From positions 3,038,001 to 3,102,000 of the forward strand of contig NZ_CP026029.1 of NCBI RefSeq assembly GCF_023520895.1: 64,000 nucleotides of DNA, given 5' to 3'. Below, one piece after another: positions 59,282-64,000 of this stretch. A program made the translations under genes and the position numbers. Under the pieces are notes generated by a model. The model saw only the letters and a list, made by a program, of their open reading frames with translations. It was not told where the DNA came from and made no database searches. Every line of letters begins with the position of its first letter. The stretch's first letter is position 1. This DNA is from Paenibacillus sp. PK3_47 (lineage in GTDB: Bacteria > Bacillota > Bacilli > Paenibacillales > Paenibacillaceae).

Positions 59282-62152
59282 TCAGGAGGACGGTACAGCC
59301 GCTTGTACTTGTGAATTGGACTTCAGGGCTTCTGTAACAATTCTACGCTGCTCGAAAGTATGAACGTCGGCATAACCGCTGGCCGGGCTGGAGCGTTCCG
59401 GACGGCCGATGTATTTCACCGTAACATTCTGCGGGGCGATGGCGCGCAGGCGCGGTTCGGTATAGCTCCAGCCGCCCATGTTCTTCGGCTCTTCCTGTAC
59501 CCAGACAATCTCCTCCAGGGAACGGAAGGAGCTGAGGTGGGCAGCCAGCTCCCGTTCCGGGAACGGGTACAGCTGCTCCAGGCGGAGAATGTGCAGCCAC
59601 GACCAGTCTTTGCCGCGTCCTGCTTCAAGCTCGGTCTGGAGATCAATCGCCACCTTGCCGCTGCATACGACCAGCCGCTTCACTTCACCCGGATTGCCGC
59701 CCAGAAGCGGATCCGGAAGTACTGCCTGGAAGCTGCCGGAGGCAAGCTCGGTTGCCGGTGAAGTGCTGCGGGTATTGCGGATCAGGCTCTTCGGCGCCAT
59801 AATCACCAGCGGCCGGGCATCGGGCTCACCGCACAGGGCTGCCTGGCGGCGCAGCAGATGGAAGTACTGGGCGGCACTGGTCAAATTGGCTACCGTCCAG
59901 TTCTCCTCTGCTGACAGCTGCAGGAACCGCTCCAGCCTACCGCTGGAGTGCTCAGGGCCCTGGCCCTCGTAGCCGTGAGGCAGGAGGATGGTCAGATTGC
60001 TGCGCTGTGTCCATTTGGCACGGCCGGCAGCGATGAACTGGTCGAAAATGACCTGCGCTGCATTGGCGAAATCGCCGTACTGTGCTTCCCAGAGGACAAA
60101 CGTCTCCGGAGCAAACACGTTATATCCGTACTCGTAGCCGAGGACCGAGGCTTCCGACAGCGGGCTGTTGTATACGCCGAAGGAGGCTTTGGAATCCTTG
60201 AGCTGATGCATCGGAGAGAACAAATCTCCGGTCTCGCTGTCATGCAGGACGAGATGGCGGTGTGCAAAAGTGCCGCGCTGGGAATCCTGGCCGCTGAGCC
60301 GGATCGGCGTACCGTCTTTCAGGATCGAGGAGAAAGCCAGCGCTTCCGCCAGAGCCCAGTCCACCCGTTCGCCGTCATTCAGGGCATCCTTGCGGCGCTG
60401 CAGAATCCGCTCCAGCTTCGGATAGACCTTGAATCCATCCGGCACAGACAGCAGTTCACGGTTAATCTCCTGCAGGCTGGTCAGCGGTACAGCTGTTGTG
60501 CGCTGTGCACCGGAATCCGCATCCAGCGGAACCGCAGTTTTGGATTCCCCGTTTTTGTGCTTGCCGTCCTTCATGATATCAAAAGCCTTCTGCAGAACGC
60601 TTTCCGATTCACTGAGCATTTTGCCGACATCTTCCGCTGTGAGAACCTTCTCGCGCTGCAGGCGTTCAGCGTACACTCTGTATACGGTAGGGTGATTTTT
60701 GACCTTGCTGTATACGAGCGGCTGCGTCGTTTCGGGATCATCCATCTCATTGTGGCCGTGGCGGCGGTAGCCGATCAGGTCGATCAGGAAATCCTTTTTG
60801 AACAGGTTGCGGTAGGCACAGGCAAGACGGACAGCTGCAATGCAGGCTTCGGGATCATCGGCATTCACATGGACGATCGGGATTTCATAACCTTTGGCCA
60901 GGTCGCTCGCATAATGGGTGGAGCGGGAATCTTCGCTTTCGGTCGTGAATCCGATCCGGTTATTGACGATAATATGCACCGTGCCGCCGTTCTGATAACC
61001 TTTCAGTTTGCTGATATTAAGTGTTTCTGCGACAATGCCTTCACCAGGGAAGGCGGCATCCCCGTGCATCAGCACAGCCATGGCTTTGCTTGTGTCCAGC
61101 TTAGGCAGGCCTGGTGCGCTGCGGTCCTCTTGGGCGGCACGTGTGAAGCCTTCGACTACAGGGTTAACGAACTCCAGATGGCTCGGGTTATTGGCCAGCG
61201 TGATACGGGTGCGGACCGTCTCGCCTTCGCGGACAGCGCGGTCAGCGCCAAGATGATATTTGACATCCCCGGTCCAGCCGTAGTTGATGCCCATGGAGCC
61301 CTCGGAAGGGAACAGCTCCTTGTTCGGCGAATGATGGAATTCCGAGAAAATAATATCATAAGGTTTACCTAAAATATGCGCCAGCACGTTCAGGCGTCCG
61401 CGGTGGGCCATCCCCATGAGAATGTGCTCGGCACCGTCATGTGCGGCGGCACGCACGATTTCATCCAGCATCGGCACAAGCGCGTCGTTGCCTTCTATAC
61501 TGAAGCGTTTCTGGCCGACGAAGGTTTTGTGGAGGAAGGTTTCGAATTGTTCCACCTGGATCAGCCGGTTCAGCAGCTCTTTGCGCTCGGTATTGTTCAA
61601 GGGTGCCGGGGAGCTTGTGGACTCCGCCTGGCTGTTCAGCCAGCGCAGCTCCTGCTCGTCGCGTACATGCCCGAATTCATAAGCAATGGTCTGTGTGTAG
61701 GCCTGGCGCATCCGGTGAACGGCATCCCAGGCGGTATGGACATCATCAGGGGCGTTCTCCCAGATCAGTGAGGCCGGAAGGGCAATCAGGTCTTCACGGG
61801 TCAGATCATAGGTTTCGTATTCCAGCCATTTAGCCATGGGGTTCTTTTCGGCGCGTTCCAGTGGATCAATGTTGGCGGCCATATGGCCATGTATGCGAAT
61901 GTTGGCGATCAGCTTGGAAGCTCTGACGGCTTTTCTGAGCCATTCTGTGTTTCCTGAAATTGCAGGCTGCGGTGCCTGCACGGTATCCGGTTCCAGTGGA
62001 GGAGGGCCGGAGATGGTAAACAGATCGCGGTAATTTTTTTCTACTGAAAAAGGATCCTTCAGAAACTGCTCATACATTTCTTGAATGTAGCCCAAATTCG
62101 GTCCGTAATACTTGCTCCAAACGGATTCATTATAGGGTTCTTTGGCTGCCAT
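59282..62152 (-). CDS. odhA: 2-Oxoglutarate dehydrogenase E1 component
   Basis: A 956-residue thiamine-diphosphate enzyme that decarboxylates 2-oxoglutarate in the TCA cycle. Landmarks: N-terminal [20 protein letters not shown], the [23 protein letters not shown] block, the TPP/Mg site [16 protein letters not shown] with NNRIGFTT, and the C-terminal [20 protein letters not shown]. Length is normal. It forms an operon with odhB. The E3 gene is not in the window. ATG 62152 follows TTAGGAGGATG. Confidence 0.97.
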   Translation of the reverse strand: MAAKEPYNESVWSKYYGPNLGYIQEMYEQFLKDPFSVEKNYRDLFTISGPPPLEPDTVQAPQPAISGNTEWLRKAVRASKLIANIRIHGHMAANIDPLERAEKNPMAKWLEYETYDLTREDLIALPASLIWENAPDDVHTAWDAVHRMRQAYTQTIAYEFGHVRDEQELRWLNSQAESTSSPAPLNNTERKELLNRLIQVEQFETFLHKTFVGQKRFSIEGNDALVPMLDEIVRAAAHDGAEHILMGMAHRGRLNVLAHILGKPYDIIFSEFHHSPNKELFPSEGSMGINYGWTGDVKYHLGADRAVREGETVRTRITLANNPSHLEFVNPVVEGFTRAAQEDRSAPGLPKLDTSKAMAVLMHGDAAFPGEGIVAETLNISKLKGYQNGGTVHIIVNNRIGFTTESEDSRSTHYASDLAKGYEIPIVHVNADDPEACIAAVRLACAYRNLFKKDFLIDLIGYRRHGHNEMDDPETTQPLVYSKVKNHPTVYRVYAERLQREKVLTAEDVGKMLSESESVLQKAFDIMKDGKHKNGESKTAVPLDADSGAQRTTAVPLTSLQEINRELLSVPDGFKVYPKLERILQRRKDALNDGERVDWALAEALAFSSILKDGTPIRLSGQDSQRGTFAHRHLVLHDSETGDLFSPMHQLKDSKASFGVYNSPLSEASVLGYEYGYNVFAPETFVLWEAQYGDFANAAQVIFDQFIAAGRAKWTQRSNLTILLPHGYEGQGPEHSSGRLERFLQLSAEENWTVANLTSAAQYFHLLRRQAALCGEPDARPLVIMAPKSLIRNTRSTSPATELASGSFQAVLPDPLLGGNPGEVKRLVVCSGKVAIDLQTELEAGRGKDWSWLHILRLEQLYPFPERELAAHLSSFRSLEEIVWVQEEPKNMGGWSYTEPRLRAIAPQNVTVKYIGRPERSSPASGYADVHTFEQRRIVTEALKSNSQVQAAVPSS

Positions 62153-62602
62153 GAATACATCCTCCTAACGGATGAACCCCACTCGCGCCAATATCGTGTC
62201 GGCACTTGGTGGAGCTGCGATGTTTGCGGTTTCATTCCTCATCCTATTGTGCTACTTTCAAGGCCTGTAATCAATTCATACTTGTGTTTATTCCAATCGC
62301 AAAAAGGTATGATTCAGTCCATTATTCATACGTAACTATTATGATTCGGCACAATTCTGATTTCACGCCCGCAGACCTGGGTAATTTATTCTATAAACTG
62401 CACATTTAGAATAACTCCTTCCTCATACATAGGTGTAAGGACATAATATAATTAAACCATTCGTGAGATTTAGACAAGCTGCCTGCAAATTTAGCCAGGA
62501 TTTTTCAGTTAAAATCATATAATAGTTCCATAAAACGACACACTTTTTTTGACCGTCATTATATAATGTTATTGCAGATAGCGGTTTCATGAATTTATAG
62601 CA
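62153..62602. other. Divergent odhA-sinI upstream region
   Basis: No gene is seen. Near sinI a TATAAT lies at 62562-62567 with no -35, and AACGACAC at 62534-62541, a 5-of-8 match to a Spo0A box, sits at the -35 place, so Spo0A activation as in B. subtilis sinI is possible but weakly supported. Confidence 0.5.
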
Positions 62603-62622
62603 GATCCTTTCATATGAAGGAT

Positions 62623-62706
62623 CCAGTAAAGGGTAAACCTGCTGAAAGGCAGGGGCACAAAGTCTCGGGTCTAATGTAGCAATACTACGACGGCCGGACT
62701 GCCTGG
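62623..62706 (+). ncRNA. Cyclic di-GMP-I (GEMM) riboswitch before sinI
   Basis: P1 pairs CCAG (62623-62626) with CTGG (62703-62706). GGGTAAACC is the conserved 5' core. A six-pair hairpin CCTGCT/GGCAGG has the GAAA tetraloop that docks in the fold. GGGGCACAAAGTC replaces the usual GGGACGCAAAGCC, keeping the CAAAG part. GGGTCTAA and GGCCGGACTGCC complete the pattern. A preceding hairpin, GATCCTT/AAGGATC (62603-62623), touches P1. No terminator follows, so control is likely on translation. Confidence 0.85.
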
Positions 62707-62714
62707 GGACGTGA

Positions 62715-62733
62715 AAATCTTAGGAGGAGATTT
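62715..62733 (+). promoter_or_regulatory. Hairpin displaying the sinI ribosome site
   Basis: AAATCT (62715-62720), loop TAGGAGG, AGATTT (62728-62733). The ribosome site is the seven-base loop of a 6-bp perfect stem, directly after the aptamer. It may be the expression platform. Confidence 0.7.
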
Positions 62734-62734
62734 C

Positions 62735-62887
62735 TTGGATAAGTCCAACCAGGGGGACAACGGAGAACTGCAGACAGCTGAGCTTGATTTGGAATGGGTC
62801 TATTTATTGATGTCGGCAAGAAATGCGGGCATCAAGGCAGATGAGATCCGCCAGTTTTTCAACGAAAAGATGCTGCAGGCGATGTAG
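62735..62887 (+). CDS. sinI: SinI-type anti-repressor
   Basis: A 50-residue protein with the SinI domain: ELDLEWVYLLMSARNAGIKADEIRQFF matches the SinR-binding helical hairpin of B. subtilis SinI (split here only for length, with ELDLEWVYLLMSARNAG then IKADEIRQFF). It would bind SinR and stop it repressing matrix genes. TTG start at 62735, seven bases after GGAGG. Unlike B. subtilis, where sinI and sinR are in tandem, here sinR is convergent. A c-di-GMP-I riboswitch forms its leader. Confidence 0.9.
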   Translation: MDKSNQGDNGELQTAELDLEWVYLLMSARNAGIKADEIRQFFNEKMLQAM

Positions 62888-62927
62888 CGGGGCAATTCTT
62901 GAGCAGACCGGTTGTACATAATGCAGG

Positions 62928-62962
62928 AAAAGGGCATGGCGGATGACCGCCATGCCCTTTTC
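62928..62962. terminator. Bidirectional terminator between sinI and sinR
   Basis: AAAAGGGCATGGCGG pairs perfectly with CCGCCATGCCCTTTT around a four-base loop. It serves both convergent genes. Confidence 0.9.
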
Positions 62963-62983
62963 TGTGCGCAGCACCAGTGCTGC

Positions 62984-63328
62984 TCATGAATCCTTCTGAT
63001 CCAGCCGCCACTTTTGATAGTCCAGAAACTCCTTGAATTCCCGCTTGCTTATCCCTGAAGCCATAGCTTCCTGTACGAGACGGAACCATTCTCCGTCGAG
63101 AGACGATTCCTGGACATCAGCAGGCTCGCCGTAGAGCAGGACATGGATGGATACCTGAAGCGCGTCGGCGATTTTTTCAATGAATTGAATAGAGGGGTTG
63201 GATTGAATATTTCTTTCCACATTGCTTAAGTATGATTTCGCCACATCAGCTTTGTCCGCCAGCTCCGATAATGACAAGCCTTTCTCCAGACGGAGGCGGT
63301 GAATGCGACTTCCCATATTATCTGGCAC
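62984..63328 (-). CDS. sinR: SinR-type master repressor of biofilm genes
   Basis: A 114-residue regulator very close to B. subtilis SinR. The N-terminal HTH reads RIHRLRLEKGLSLSELADKA and DVAKSYLSNVERNIQSNPSIQF; the C-terminal SinI-binding part reads EWFRLVQEAMASGISKREFK and EFLDYQKWRLDQKDS. It should repress matrix and exopolysaccharide genes as a tetramer through GTTCT sites, and the region behind it carries such sites. It is divergent from the truncated secreted gene at 63755. Confidence 0.93.
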   Translation of the reverse strand: MPDNMGSRIHRLRLEKGLSLSELADKADVAKSYLSNVERNIQSNPSIQFIEKIADALQVSIHVLLYGEPADVQESSLDGEWFRLVQEAMASGISKREFKEFLDYQKWRLDQKDS

Positions 63329-63509
63329 GATGACTACGCCCTCCGCACTTTTTTATAACAGTATAACAAATAACCATACCCCGGACAAAGCACAAATCCA
63401 TCAGAATTAACGGTTAATCCGGCAGCGTGTCACAATAGTTGACTTCGCGTATTTCCGCTTGTTCTAATCCTTTTCAGATCGTCATTGTTTTAACTCTTAT
63501 TTGAGGAAT

Positions 63510-63675
63510 GTTCTTTAAAAAGTACGATATCTTAAGAAAAAGGAAGGAAAACGGAGCAGATAGCGGCTAATTTGTTCTTTATAACGAATATCACTGTGAA
63601 ATGGGATTTTAAATTTTCAGGATAGCTGGCATATACTTATGCCAAGGTTCTTAATAACGAACGATAATTGTTCGT
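63510..63675. promoter_or_regulatory. Cluster of SinR-type half-sites
   Basis: GTTCTTT at 63510-63516 and 63574-63580, GTTCTTA at 63647-63653, ACGAAC at 63657-63662 and GTTCGT at 63670-63675. The last two form a perfect inverted repeat with a seven-base spacer. All lie between divergent sinR and the matrix-type gene, as in the B. subtilis eps and tapA promoters, where SinR binds GTTCTYT. Confidence 0.65.
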
Positions 63676-63754
63676 CATAAAGACTGATCAGCACAGGGTT
63701 GATAGATGAATTTGTCTGCAGGGAGTCCTGCGGACAACCAAAGGAGAGACTCTT

Positions 63755-64000
63755 GTGAGGCTTTCACGAACCTCCCGTAAAAGAAACAGCCGCCGCCGGT
63801 ATATCCTTCCCCAGCTTGCCGGAATTGTGGTGATCTCTGCGTATGGCATCAGTCAGATCACTGCACCGACGTACGCTCTGCTCACCAGCAGTGTTACGGA
63901 GGAATCCGGTATTGCGAGTGCCTTTGTTTTCCCGAGCACTGTGGACAGAATCGCGGATCAGGCCAGTGAAGCAATGAACCGTGCTGCCCTGCAGCGTGAC
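63755..64000 (+). CDS. Secreted protein, 5' part (TapA/TasA-type), truncated by window
   Basis: Only the first 82 codons are present. A basic start (MRLSRTSRKRNSRRRYILPQ) leads to a hydrophobic stretch (LAGIVVISAYGIS), then TYALLTSSVTEESGIASAFV, which resembles the region after cleavage in SipW-dependent TasA/TapA-type proteins. No more can be said without the rest. GTG 63755 follows AAGGAGAG. Position next to sinR and the half-sites suggests a SinR-repressed matrix operon. Confidence 0.6.
   Translation, partial: MRLSRTSRKRNSRRRYILPQLAGIVVISAYGISQITAPTYALLTSSVTEESGIASAFVFPSTVDRIADQASEAMNRAALQRD

Noticed and set aside
59948-61372. 474-codon plus-strand frame
   Set aside because: It is antisense to odhA, which has full family motifs on the minus strand.

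Overview
The window reads as chromosome of an endospore-forming Gram-positive of the Paenibacillus type. This is inferred from family content, not from a database match: a SinI/SinR pair, Spo0A-type boxes, S-layer homology domains, a CotSA-like glycosyltransferase, good AGGAGG ribosome sites with frequent TTG/GTG starts, and moderate GC. No tRNA, rRNA, CRISPR array, phage or intact insertion sequence was seen.

Layout. 1-4.2 kb: a DUF445 membrane protein, then on the minus strand a P-II protein, a glycosyltransferase and a secreted coiled-coil protein with a leader hairpin. 4.4-8.6 kb: a six-PAS hybrid histidine kinase translationally coupled to a C39-like papain-fold protein. 8.7-14.9 kb: pullulanase, a PadR/membrane-protein pair behind a 23-bp perfect palindrome, an orphan glutamate synthase small subunit and a phosphodiesterase. 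15-16.5 kb: a TPR regulator overlapping a 41-residue secreted peptide gene, a quorum-sensing pair. 16.7-21.1 kb: the agmatine-to-putrescine genes aguA and aguB, then a complete polar amino acid ABC transporter. 21.3-33.6 kb: a 13-gene tellurium-resistance-type (Ter) stress locus: TerB, three TerD, a TerD/TerA fusion, TerC, a CitE-like lyase, two phosphoribosyltransferase-fold proteins, a HAD phosphatase, an ATP-grasp ligase, an XpaC-like membrane protein and TelA. A textbook ECF-sigma promoter precedes the first terD. 33.8-41.4 kb: an S-layer protein, a formate/nitrite channel, a rhodanese divergent from a LysR regulator, and a TPM-domain protein.

41.5-50.8 kb is signalling: a 47-residue protein next to a strong Fur box, a GGDEF-EAL protein with a periplasmic binding domain, a membrane GGDEF protein, a flavoprotein behind a purine riboswitch whose terminator uses the aptamer's own 3' half (predicted ON switch), and a chemoreceptor-like protein with a C-terminal Cache-like domain. 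50.9-54.7 kb: a LytS/LytTR two-component pair followed by an OFA-type transporter, with an 11-base-spaced direct repeat matching the E. coli YpdB site between them. 54.9-57.8 kb: an ECF sigma factor with its membrane partner, then 1.4 kb of three unrelated tandem-repeat arrays and an inverted-repeat element. 57.9-62.2 kb: odhA-odhB. 62.6-64 kb: a c-di-GMP-I riboswitch directly in front of sinI, convergent sinR, a cluster of SinR-type half-sites, and the start of a secreted matrix-type gene cut by the window edge.

The most interesting candidates are (1) the c-di-GMP riboswitch on sinI, which would let c-di-GMP feed directly into the biofilm switch, with two c-di-GMP enzymes and their Spo0A-type boxes 20 kb away; (2) the peptide/TPR-receptor pair; (3) the Ter locus with its nucleoside-like biosynthetic module; (4) the YpdAB-YhjX-like pyruvate-type sensing unit.
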